DNA of 54,886 nt. It comes from Melioribacteraceae bacterium (GTDB lineage: Bacteria; Bacteroidota; Ignavibacteria; Ignavibacteriales; Melioribacteraceae). The stretch is from positions 1-54,886 of the forward strand of contig JANQLA010000474.1 in the NCBI GenBank assembly GCA_028280855.1, read 5' to 3'. The position numbers were made by a program, and so were the translations under genes. The notes under the pieces were generated by a model. That model did no database searches, was not told the origin of the DNA, and saw only the letters and a program-made list of their open reading frames with translations. Below, in pieces: positions 47,998-54,886 of the stretch (position 1 is the first letter of the stretch; each line of letters begins with the position of its first letter).

Positions 47998-48928
47998 CGT
48001 TTCTCTCTTTGTCTTGGTTAACCTTATCAACAAAGATATCATGCAAAGTTACATGTTCCGTTTTTACCGAAGTTATTTTTATGTTCGAAGCTACTTTGCC
48101 CAGCAAACCGGATAATGATTTCCGTTGTCTCAAAAATACTTTAATCTCTCCTTCTTTAATAACCTCAAATCTTTCAACCGCATCATCGTTTTGAAAGAAT
48201 GAAAACTCCGGCTGCCCTTCAAACGTTATTAGCAGTTTTTCTCCGGCAAAGCTTGTTTTTTTTATTTCATCAATAGTTCCTTCAGCTATATTTTTCCCGT
48301 TATTTATAAGCAGAACTTTGTCGGCAATTTTTTCAACTAAATGCATTTGATGAGCGCTTAATAAAATTGTTGTTCCTTTATCGCGCATCTCTTTAATTAT
48401 CTCTAAAAACGTCTCCTGGTTTATAGGATCAAAACCGGCAAAGGGTTCGTCCAAAATTGCAAATAAAGGATTGTGTAAAACGGAAGAAATAAACTGCACC
48501 TTCTGTTGGTTTCCTTTTGAAAGAACGCTTAACTTTTCGTTTTTTCTATCGAGCAGTTCTAATTTGGAAAGCCACATTTCAGAAGATTTTCTTGCATCGA
48601 TTTTGTTCATGCCTCTTATCACACCCATATACTCCAGTGTCCTGATGATAGGAATCTCCTGGTAAAGTCCTCTTTCTTCGGGTAAATAACCTAGCTGAAC
48701 GGGCAGCGGTTTACGGGATAAATTGGAATCGCTCAAGAAGAATTCAATTGTCCCGTCGTCAGGTTTAATAATATCCATAAGCATCCGGACAGTAGTTGTT
48801 TTACCTGCGCCGTTAGGACCGAGTAATGCAAAAATTTCACCTTTCCGAACATCGAAAGAAAGATGATTTACCGCTTTGAGTTCTCCAAATTGCTTAAGAA
48901 TCGAATCTACTTTAAGAATAACTTCCAA
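47987..48928 (-). CDS. NatA-like ABC transporter ATPase
   Basis: 313 aa, TTG start at 48928 (AAGGGGA lies 13-18 bases upstream; no nearby ATG). Walker A GPNGAGKT (37-44), signature 'LSKGNQQKVQF', Walker B 'FAILDEPFAGFDP', H-loop 'LSAHQMH', and a C-terminal regulatory tail of about 90 residues 'NIAEGTIDEIKKTSFAGEKLLITFEG...' found in NatA/CcmA-like ATPases. Forms the classical NatAB-type two-gene exporter with the following permease, whose ATG lies inside the ATPase 3' end. Confidence 0.92.
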   Translation of the reverse strand: MEVILKVDSILKQFGELKAVNHLSFDVRKGEIFALLGPNGAGKTTTVRMLMDIIKPDDGTIEFFLSDSNLSRKPLPVQLGYLPEERGLYQEIPIIRTLEYMGVIRGMNKIDARKSSEMWLSKLELLDRKNEKLSVLSKGNQQKVQFISSVLHNPLFAILDEPFAGFDPINQETFLEIIKEMRDKGTTILLSAHQMHLVEKIADKVLLINNGKNIAEGTIDEIKKTSFAGEKLLITFEGQPEFSFFQNDDAVERFEVIKEGEIKVFLRQRKSLSGLLGKVASNIKITSVKTEHVTLHDIFVDKVNQDKERNDAD

Positions 48929-48960
48929 TACTTCTAAATCCCCTTAATCGTTTGTGTATT

Positions 48961-49086
48961 TGCTATTATAATATGTGGATGTATTAATTCGTAAAATTGT
49001 CTTTTCGTTTCCTGCTAATAAGGTTCGTTTTCACAGTGAGTATCGTTAGCGCCGAAGGTAATTACTTTGAATGATTGTTTATACAT
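48961..49086 (-). pseudogene. Decayed fragment duplicate of the HAD phosphatase gene (43053-43760)
   Basis: From ATG 49086 the minus strand reads MYKQSFKVITFGANDT then HCENEPY, a TAG, then QETKRQFYELIHPHI. It aligns without gaps to the first 42 codons of the HAD gene (MHTQSFKVIAFDADDT, LWVNEPYYQETEKQFCELML): about 24 of 42 residues are the same. The nucleophile Asp12 is Gly, Asp14 is Asn, and codon 24 is a stop. No further homology is seen beyond 48961, so it is a 5' fragment. It lies just outside the NatA gene start. Confidence 0.85.
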
Positions 49087-49124
49087 GGCATAAGAAATAT
49101 AATTTTGAAGACAAACAATTTATC

Positions 49125-50255
49125 CTAAACTTTGGTTTTTATTACTACAAATTCTCGAAAGTTTTCTCTATCAATGATTTCTGTTTTTGCATTGTATGTT
49201 CTGATAAACGTACCGGGCAATTTCACATTAAGTTTCGCTTTCCATTTAATTTCATAACCGGTAATATTACCTTCTATTTCTTCAACAAAATCAACTTCCT
49301 GCTGTTGTTTTGTTCTCCAAAAATAAATTCCTGCAAAAGTATTTTTATAAGTATTTTGTTTTTTTCTCTCGGATATTAAAAAATTTTCCCACAAAGCTCC
49401 TTTGTCTAACCTAAGATCGAGCTTAGTAAAATTTCCAATTATCATATTTCTTATACCGTTATCGTAAAAGTAAATTTTTCTATTTCGTTTAATTTCGTTA
49501 CGAACATTTTTACTAAAGCTCTTTAATCGAAATATAATATAGCTTTGCTCTAAAATTTCAATATACTTTTGGATAGTGATTTTATTTACACCTATAATCT
49601 GCGCTAATTCGTTATAATTAACCTCGCTTCCCATTTGTAAGGCCAATGCTTGAATTAGCTTTTCTAAAATCTCCGGTTTTCTTATATCGGAAAATGCCAG
49701 GACATCTCTATATATATAGCTATTAACCAAATTTTTTAGTATTTCCCTTTCCATTCCGGGATTATTCAGCACGTCCGGATATAAGCCATAAAGTAATCGA
49801 TTTTCTAATTGCTGTTCAGATTTTAAATACCCTATCTCTTCCTCATATTCTTCCCAACTTATTGGAAAAAGTTCATACTCCCATTTTCTCCCGGTAAGGG
49901 GCTCGTTTAGTTTATTTCCCAAATGAAATGAAGATGAACCACTCACGATTAATTGTACTTCTTTGAATTGGTCAGTAATAATTTTTAATGTTAATCCTAT
50001 GCCTTCTATTCGTTGAGCTTCATCAATAAACACAATTTTATAATTGTTAATTATTGTTCTTAACTGCTCGGTATTTGGTTCTAATAGTAAACTTCTTACA
50101 GCGGGGTCGTCTGCATCAAGGAATAGAAAGGTTTTCCCCTTTAGTGTTTTATGGATGAGAGTCGTTTTTCCAACCTGACGCGCTCCAATAACGACTATAG
50201 CTTTCCCAGCATTCAGCTTAGTTTCAATGATATTTTCTAGCGTTCGATTAATCAT
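49125..50255 (-). CDS. AAA_14/DUF4143 ATPase (DEXX-box-like archaeal/bacterial family)
   Basis: 376 aa from ATG 50255. Walker A GARQVGKTTL (about 24-33), Walker B 'IVFIDEAQRIEG', sensor 'LIVSGSSSFHLG', C-terminal DUF4143 (about 200-376: 'LAQIIGVNKITIQKYIEILEQSYIIFRLKSF', 'IYFYDNGIRNMIIGNF', 'GALWENFLISE', 'IYFWRTKQQQEVDFVEE' with 'G.E.K' at the end). This family has a wHTH plus a nuclease-like C-terminal part; function largely unknown, found in multiple copies and often TA-like/mobile. A 14-bp inverted repeat at 50283-50324 sits 28 bases upstream. Confidence 0.9.
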   Translation of the reverse strand: MINRTLENIIETKLNAGKAIVVIGARQVGKTTLIHKTLKGKTFLFLDADDPAVRSLLLEPNTEQLRTIINNYKIVFIDEAQRIEGIGLTLKIITDQFKEVQLIVSGSSSFHLGNKLNEPLTGRKWEYELFPISWEEYEEEIGYLKSEQQLENRLLYGLYPDVLNNPGMEREILKNLVNSYIYRDVLAFSDIRKPEILEKLIQALALQMGSEVNYNELAQIIGVNKITIQKYIEILEQSYIIFRLKSFSKNVRNEIKRNRKIYFYDNGIRNMIIGNFTKLDLRLDKGALWENFLISERKKQNTYKNTFAGIYFWRTKQQQEVDFVEEIEGNITGYEIKWKAKLNVKLPGTFIRTYNAKTEIIDRENFREFVVIKTKV

Positions 50256-50282
50256 AATTATGGGCTGGAAAATACTAAAAAA

Positions 50283-50324
50283 TATTATAATGACCAAAAG
50301 TCATAACTAATGGTCATTATAATA
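50283..50324. promoter_or_regulatory. 14-bp perfect inverted repeat upstream of the AAA/DUF4143 gene
   Basis: TATTATAATGACCA (50283-50296) and TGGTCATTATAATA (50311-50324) with a 14-base spacer. A third GTCAT (50300-50304) lies in the spacer. Distance to ATG 50255 is 28 bases. Perfect 14-bp arms suggest an operator for a dimeric regulator or a cruciform; the gene's own HTH could bind it. Confidence 0.7.
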
Positions 50325-50429
50325 ACTTTATGGAATAATTTAAAGTTTTTGTTCCTTGCTTTCCATAATGGAACGCCCAATGTAATTTGAATAGAAAACA
50401 TTTTATTTTTTTCAGTGTTAATCCCAGGA

Positions 50430-51035
50430 TTAATCATCTGAAAAAAATGTGTCGTGAAAATCAATATCCGCAACTGGAAGCATAATATTTTTAAGTTCTT
50501 GACAAGTTAACATTGTGTCGACAGTATTAATGATGCCTGATAATGTGCTGGTGGATAGATGCCGGGTGAAATATTGGAGTGATTGAATCCCTTTATAACT
50601 GAACCATGTTCGGCTATATCCGCCTGAGTTCGGACCCTCTTGAATAAATAAATAGTCTTTCGAGCTGATGTTTTGTGGCGGGTACTGATGACTTGCCCAT
50701 TCCAGAAGCTTACGATTCAATGTTTTTGTCAATGAATCGAAGTTCATCATTCTAAACTTAAGATCGATGTGTTGAATTATATTTTTCACCTAGTCTTCGT
50801 TTAAAGATTGGGAAAGCTCTTCGTGGACTTCGACTAATTTTTGTTCCGAATTTATTCGATCCATTTGCATCGCATTAAGTGTGTCAATATACAGGGAATC
50901 TAATAAGAAATAGTTTAAGGTATTCGGTTCAAAAGTGATGTTTGTTATTAAATCATCGCCTAAAAATACTTTGCCGGTATTATTGATTCTACCAGATTTG
51001 CTAACTACGAATTTCTCTTGTTGTTAATACTTCAT
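50430..51035 (-). pseudogene. ORF broken by two in-frame stops, or frame-shared gene pair
   Basis: One continuous frame on the minus strand: ATG 51035 (MKY), TAA at codon 4 (51024-51026), 77 open codons (QQEKFVVSKSGRINNTGKVF through EELSQSLNED), TAG at codon 82 (50790-50792), then a GTG at 50789 and 119 codons (VKNIIQHIDLKF to DTFFSDD) up to 50430. The first ATG is 11 bases after the alpha/beta hydrolase stop. Neither half matches a family I know. The simplest reading is a decayed gene; recoding or two short genes are alternatives. Other genes here use TAA and TAG normally, so stops are not reassigned. Confidence 0.6.
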
Positions 51036-51045
51036 GCTCTGAGCT

Positions 51046-51873
51046 CTATAAAATTTGATTTTTATGTAAAAATGGAACCACAGTATCACGCCAAAACTTT
51101 TTCCAGTCTTTTATTGTATTGTGCCCGCCATCTAAAATGATTAGCTCAGCATTTTTAGAAACGCTCCTTAATTTTTCCGCCTCCGAAATCGGAATCAGGT
51201 TATCATTACTTCCATGGACTAAAAGCAGCGGGTTTTTATAGTTCGATACAGTCATTAAATTATCAAATTCATCTTTCACTAAAAATGACGGCAGAAAATA
51301 CTGAGAAGCAAAATAACTGACGCTGGTAAATGCTGATATAAGAATCATTGCCGCTGATTTTCGTTCTTTCGCTAATGCGCATATTGCTCCGCCGCCAATT
51401 GATTGACCTAAAAAGATAATTCTATCTCTGTCTATTTCCGGTCTTTCAATAATTTTATCATAACATTTTATAAAAACTTCAGTGATACTTTCCTGCGTGG
51501 GATTTCCTTCTGAACGTCCGTAACCGGGATATTCTACTAATAAAATTGCGATACCATTTTCTCTCAAATAGGATATAATATTTACCCATTTATCAATTAC
51601 ATCTGCATTCCCATGCGCGACAATCATCAGCGGATATTTGTTATCGGAATTAAAATTTTTGGGAAGGAAATACCACGCCTCGGTTTTTCCAAAATCATTA
51701 TCAATCCATAGCTTGGAGCTATCGGGAACTCGATCAGAAATATTAAGCGGCACATTCACATAATTAATTGGAAATAGCATTTCTCTTTGTAACAAATAGA
51801 AATATGTGCAGTAGGCCAAATATAATAGCGCGGCAAAGCTTAGTATTTTTATTGAAGATTTCCTGTTGACCAT
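51046..51873 (-). CDS. Membrane-anchored alpha/beta hydrolase (ABHD17/Bem46-like)
   Basis: 275 aa. One N-terminal helix about 9-28 (IKILSFAALLYLAYCTYFYLL), then 'YPLMIVAHGNADVIDKW', 'LLVEYPGYGRSEGNPTQESI', nucleophile elbow 'LGQSIGGGAI' (Ser in GQSIGG, about 156), acid in 'LLVHGSNDNLIPI', and catalytic His in 'LDGGHNTI'. Complete triad. The N-terminal helix anchors it to the inner membrane with the enzyme outside, as in Bem46/ABHD17-type acyl hydrolases (depalmitoylase-like). Substrate unknown. The ORF 11 bases downstream appears decayed. Confidence 0.88.
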   Translation of the reverse strand: MVNRKSSIKILSFAALLYLAYCTYFYLLQREMLFPINYVNVPLNISDRVPDSSKLWIDNDFGKTEAWYFLPKNFNSDNKYPLMIVAHGNADVIDKWVNIISYLRENGIAILLVEYPGYGRSEGNPTQESITEVFIKCYDKIIERPEIDRDRIIFLGQSIGGGAICALAKERKSAAMILISAFTSVSYFASQYFLPSFLVKDEFDNLMTVSNYKNPLLLVHGSNDNLIPISEAEKLRSVSKNAELIILDGGHNTIKDWKKFWRDTVVPFLHKNQIL

Positions 51874-51924
51874 ATTGTACGTTCTTTTCCCTTATGCCTC
51901 ATACGAGCCCTGCTAAGCTATCAT

Positions 51925-53229
51925 TTATTTTTTCGTTCTATATAATTTGTAATAATACAAAGCGGCAATACCGCCAATAAAAGAAAATGAAGCCAACATC
52001 CAGAACACATGTTGATGTCCCGCAGCGCCCGGCGAACTATCCAACAAATAACCATACGCAGGTCCCGCGAATATATCAGGTGTATACCCGATGAGAGAAA
52101 TAAGCCCGACAGCTGTGCCAGTAAGCGCTAATGGAATTTGCCCTATCTGCATCACCGCGAAATAGAGTGAGCGAGCAGCGTACAAACCAGCCGCTACTAT
52201 TAGAATTGATATAAAAAAGAGAATTGTTGCCGAATCCGAAATTAAACCCGTAGCAAATAACAAAGCGCCCAGGAATGAAAGTACAAAACTGATGACTAAC
52301 CAAAAAACTATTTGAAACCGGTCTGCCATTATGCCAATTAGAACACCAATTACAGGGCGGATAAATAACAAAAACGTACCGACCTGTGCAGACTCCACCT
52401 GGTCGTACAGCATCACTTCCCTTGCATAAAGCGAAAACACATCCGTTATTTTATAACCTACATAGGCGCAGAGTATAATAGCCATCAGCAGCCAAACGGA
52501 GGGTAAACGCAGCACCTCTTTTATTTGCGGCAGAGAAATTTTATCCAAAATAATTTCTTTTTCTGATTCGCGATCCGTTTTCAGAAAAAACCACACTGCC
52601 AGACCAACGAGTACAACTATGCCGGAGGTCGCTAGGATAACGTACCTAAACGCTTCCCTGCTTTCGGAAACTGTTGCTTCTGCAATTTCGGAGCCAAGGA
52701 ATAGCGAAAAAATAAGTACGCCCATAGCGCCAAACAGGGCTCCAACCAATCCGCGTCCGCCGTCTAAAAAACCGAATGCCTTGCCCTGCGATGTGGAACC
52801 GCCCCATACTCGCGTTGCTTTTATCATAGGAGCCCAGAATAGAAAAATGGTTGTAAATCCCCAATAACCGTATAGTATTTGTAGAGCTGTATAACCCGGA
52901 TAAGTTGCATAAACCAAGCCTCCCAAAGCAGTCATCCATAGCGCTATGGCAATCAATTTTCTAGGAGGGAATTTATCGGCTAATGGGCCGCCGAATAAAT
53001 AAGACAGTAATGCAACTATACCATAAATTGAAAAACATAAACCCAACTGTACATTGTCCAATGCGAATGCATCAAGCACCGTAGGTCTGAATACCCGTGC
53101 AAGGACAAAAGGAAGTATAAACACAGACTCACCCGCAAGGATTAGCAGAAGGAGAGAGTACCAGGGAGCTTTTTTTTGATTTTTGGTGACAGATGTTTCT
53201 GAGGAAGGTTTATTTAACTGTTCATTCAT
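51925..53229 (-). CDS. Major facilitator superfamily transporter
   Basis: 434 aa from ATG 53229; the frame runs to 53274 but the MNEQLNK start fits the family. Twelve transmembrane helices. 'GGPLADKFPPRKLIAIALW' matches the MFS loop 2-3 motif (G..aDr.Grr), repeated in weaker form at 'GIMADRFQIVFW' in the second half, showing the N/C duplicated six-helix layout. 'QGKAFGFLDGGRGLVGALFGAMG' is the mid-N-domain segment of the sugar-phosphate/anion family (OPA/UhpT-like). Substrate cannot be read from sequence. Monocistronic. Confidence 0.9.
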   Translation of the reverse strand: MNEQLNKPSSETSVTKNQKKAPWYSLLLLILAGESVFILPFVLARVFRPTVLDAFALDNVQLGLCFSIYGIVALLSYLFGGPLADKFPPRKLIAIALWMTALGGLVYATYPGYTALQILYGYWGFTTIFLFWAPMIKATRVWGGSTSQGKAFGFLDGGRGLVGALFGAMGVLIFSLFLGSEIAEATVSESREAFRYVILATSGIVVLVGLAVWFFLKTDRESEKEIILDKISLPQIKEVLRLPSVWLLMAIILCAYVGYKITDVFSLYAREVMLYDQVESAQVGTFLLFIRPVIGVLIGIMADRFQIVFWLVISFVLSFLGALLFATGLISDSATILFFISILIVAAGLYAARSLYFAVMQIGQIPLALTGTAVGLISLIGYTPDIFAGPAYGYLLDSSPGAAGHQHVFWMLASFSFIGGIAALYYYKLYRTKK

Positions 53230-53354
53230 ATTTCTTATTTTCTTTTTGTATTCAATACGGCTGTTATAATACAAAGCTTCGGGAAGAATTCAAATTCTTT
53301 AGGTGTTATTATCGCGTCACACTTTAGAGAGCCAGGACTTACTCATCATATCTT

Positions 53355-53579
53355 CTAAATTTTGTTGCTTCTCAACTTTTTAAGGATATCGCGAATCACG
53401 AAGTAAAATAATACGATAAATGGAGTTCCATGAAGGAGTGTGTCAAACCAGTCGATAAAACCCATGCCGTTAGCGCCGCCTAAAATCCACCTGATTTTAC
53501 CAACAAGATGAGGCTCAGGCTGAAATGGAGCTAGTCCCAGTGTAAGGCAGAGGAGAATTGTTATTAAGTATTTATTCAA
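53355..53579 (-). CDS. 74-aa two-helix membrane protein
   Basis: TTG start at 53579. 'YLITILLCLTLGLAPFQPEPHLVGKIRWILGGANGMGFIDWFDTLLHGTPFIVLFYFVIRD': one N-terminal helix, a hydrophilic loop with the conserved-looking 'PEPH..GK..W..GG..GM...DW.D.L.HG.P', then a second helix. I recognise this as a small uncharacterised membrane family found in several bacteria (sometimes labelled RND transporter-like by automation, without evidence). Charged C-terminus KKLRSNK. Monocistronic; the next gene starts 194 bases away. Confidence 0.65.
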   Translation of the reverse strand: MNKYLITILLCLTLGLAPFQPEPHLVGKIRWILGGANGMGFIDWFDTLLHGTPFIVLFYFVIRDILKKLRSNKI

Positions 53580-53772
53580 AGATTTATTCCAATTTTTACT
53601 TTATAACGAACTGAATTACACTCTAGTTCGATTGGATCACAAATTTGTTTTCGCAACAATGGTATAGATTAGAAAGCTGAAGCATACAAACATGCAAAAT
53701 GCTGCAACTCAAACGCTGAATGGTAACCAGTATTCTCCATATTGAAGAATTCCCTCCACAAACCTGAAAAAA

Positions 53773-54886
53773 TCACTCCATGCGCTCAAATCTTTTTGCC
53801 AAGTCAATCTCGTAGAGTTCGAGGAAGCGTTCTTCTGCTTCGGCAGTGCCGATCATAACTATGTTTGCGTCTGCTCGCAGAGTTTGTGAAGGATTCGGCG
53901 CTATCTCCATGCCGCGCTCAGTTCTGATTCCTACAACGCTGCAGCCCGTTTGTTCGCGGATGGCGGACTCTGCGACAGACTTGCCCGCCAGTTTGGCCGG
54001 TACAGGAACCTTGAACAGGTACAGTCCCTCTGCAATCATAAAGATCTTGCTGCGCTTTAGCAGGTTAACTATTGAGCTCGCCCCCATTGATGCGTATGAC
54101 AGCACTATATCCGCTCCGGCGCGATGCAGTGTTGCCACATTGCGCTCGTGGGTTGCACGGCTGAGGATCTGAATGTCGGGGCGAAGTTGCCTGCAGTAGA
54201 TTGTAAGATATACGTTAACGTCGTCGTCATGAGTCGTTATAATCGCTGTGGATGTTTCGCGTATACCGGCCTTCTCAAGCACAGCCAAATCGGCAGCGTT
54301 TCCGAACACGTACTTTTTATTATCTCGAATGAGCTCAGGAATCATCTCTACAATGCGATAGTCAATTTCCCTTTGTTTCAAACCCCTGGCAGTGGCTTGT
54401 CCCACGCTTCCTCCACCAAGGATCACAACGGCTGCGTCTGAGACGTTGTATATGCAGAAAAGCTCGTTGTAGCGGAACAGACTCTCCTCAGAACCCGCAA
54501 GTACAAGCACCGTGTTGTCGTGAATGACGGTTTCGGGACGCGGGGGTTCGAATCGACCACGCTCCCAAACGCCGGCTACAGTAACTCCCACGTTTTCGCG
54601 CAGTCCGCTTTCCCGCAGCGTCTTTCCCACGAGGGGCGTGCGGTTTGTAATCGCTTCGGCAATCAGCAAATCGTCGAACTTTCCGATCACGTGTGCCATT
54701 GCATCCCCGCCAAGCGTACGCCGGGCAAACGACTGGCCGATCATTTCCGGTAGACGAAGTACATGGTTGCTGCCGGCAAGTTTAAGGATGTCCACCGATG
54801 CCTCGTCCTTGGCCGACGTAATGATAGGCAAATCCTTCGCAAGTCCACGTACCGTAAAGGCCACATTCGTATTAGTGGCGTCACTG
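53773..54886 (-). CDS. RCK/TrkA-type potassium channel regulatory protein, 5' end outside window
   Basis: At least 371 codons; the frame is open through the window edge (54886). Two TrkA-N-like NAD-binding halves and two TrkA-C-like ligand domains: 'KDLPIITSAKDEASVDILKLAGSNHVL', 'TPLVGKTLRESGLRENVGVTVAGVW', 'AAVVILGGGSVGQATARGLKQREI' (GxGxxG NAD motif), 'VFGNAADLAVLEKAGIRETSTAIITTHDDD', 'ILSRATHERNVATLHRAGADIVLS'. Domain organisation N-C-N-C is the TrkA/Ktr or channel-tethered RCK form, so this may also be the C-terminal half of a potassium channel. Clearly higher GC (about half) and different codon use from its neighbours, a sign of transfer. Confidence 0.88.
   Translation of the reverse strand, partial: SDATNTNVAFTVRGLAKDLPIITSAKDEASVDILKLAGSNHVLRLPEMIGQSFARRTLGGDAMAHVIGKFDDLLIAEAITNRTPLVGKTLRESGLRENVGVTVAGVWERGRFEPPRPETVIHDNTVLVLAGSEESLFRYNELFCIYNVSDAAVVILGGGSVGQATARGLKQREIDYRIVEMIPELIRDNKKYVFGNAADLAVLEKAGIRETSTAIITTHDDDVNVYLTIYCRQLRPDIQILSRATHERNVATLHRAGADIVLSYASMGASSIVNLLKRSKIFMIAEGLYLFKVPVPAKLAGKSVAESAIREQTGCSVVGIRTERGMEIAPNPSQTLRADANIVMIGTAEAEERFLELYEIDLAKRFERME

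Noticed and set aside
53846-54753. Plus-strand ORFs opposite the TrkA-like gene
   Set aside because: High-GC antisense frames; the minus-strand product has clear NAD-binding and RCK motifs.
1-54886. tRNA, rRNA, CRISPR, IS elements
   Set aside because: No cloverleaf with T-loop GGTTCGAAT in a non-coding position, no regularly spaced repeats and no transposase ORF were found. One GGTTCGAATC at 54545 lies inside the TrkA-like coding region.

Overview
The window is a low-GC (roughly high-30s percent by eye), gene-dense bacterial chromosome segment. Two secreted proteins (34174-38796 and 43941-45878) end in the 'NPFNP...GIY.Y...K.ILMK' type IX secretion (Por) C-terminal sorting domain. The set also includes a DUF5687 exporter, GEVED surface domains, many lipoproteins and some TTG/GTG starts. 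This fits the Bacteroidota/Ignavibacteria-Chlorobi neighbourhood; Ignavibacteria is my best guess, from family knowledge rather than a search. No rRNA, tRNA, CRISPR, IS element or phage gene was recognised.

Layout. 1-10566 is mixed housekeeping and accessory content: HEAT-repeat exported proteins, trmB, two HExxH peptidase-like proteins, a CHAD polyphosphate-binding protein, a secreted alpha/beta hydrolase with a duplicated N-terminal domain, a HicBA toxin-antitoxin pair, a PAP2 phosphatase and a decayed XRE antitoxin. 10768-20149 is the most striking part: a 12-gene single-strand cluster that looks like one operon. It starts with a GntR (YtrA-type) DNA-binding domain fused to a SpoIIE-type PP2C phosphatase. 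It continues with a stand-alone YtrA-type GntR repressor, a 67-aa membrane protein and an ABC ATPase. Then come five consecutive paralogous small ABC-2-like membrane proteins sharing an N-terminal 'KYE[LF].Y' motif and an 'R...LP' cytoplasmic loop. It ends with a Yip1 protein, a DUF5687 exporter carrying a starch/glycogen-binding-like (CBM20-like) insert, and that exporter's own ATPase. A perfect inverted repeat overlaps a sigma70-like promoter directly upstream of the first gene.

20343-28515 holds a lipoprotein, a peroxiredoxin-like protein beside a DsbD-type reductase, an integral membrane protein, an unknown protein, a HigBA pair with a near-perfect palindromic operator over its start, and a HAD phosphatase plus nitrilase-family pair. 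28773-32686 holds small exported proteins and an NtrC-type sigma54 two-component system coupled to a coiled-coil lipoprotein. 32764-45878 holds a Tat-exported class V aminotransferase, a 1540-aa GEVED/SdrD-like surface protein, a VanZ plus TMTC-like glycosyltransferase pair, an inositol-phosphatase-family enzyme, a HAD phosphatase and an M1 aminopeptidase. 45940-54886 holds VapBC, a NatAB-like ABC exporter, a decayed duplicate of the HAD gene, an AAA/DUF4143 ATPase behind a 14-bp inverted repeat, an ORF broken by two in-frame stops, a membrane-anchored alpha/beta hydrolase, an MFS transporter and a GC-rich RCK/TrkA-type potassium regulator cut by the window edge.

How the genes fit together (inference): the 10-20 kb cluster reads as a stress-induced export or envelope-protection operon of the YtrA/Ytr type, with the phosphatase fusion linking it to phosphorylation-based (STAS/anti-sigma) signalling. 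Three intact toxin-antitoxin loci, two pseudogene relics and the broken ORF mark the accessory parts of the window.
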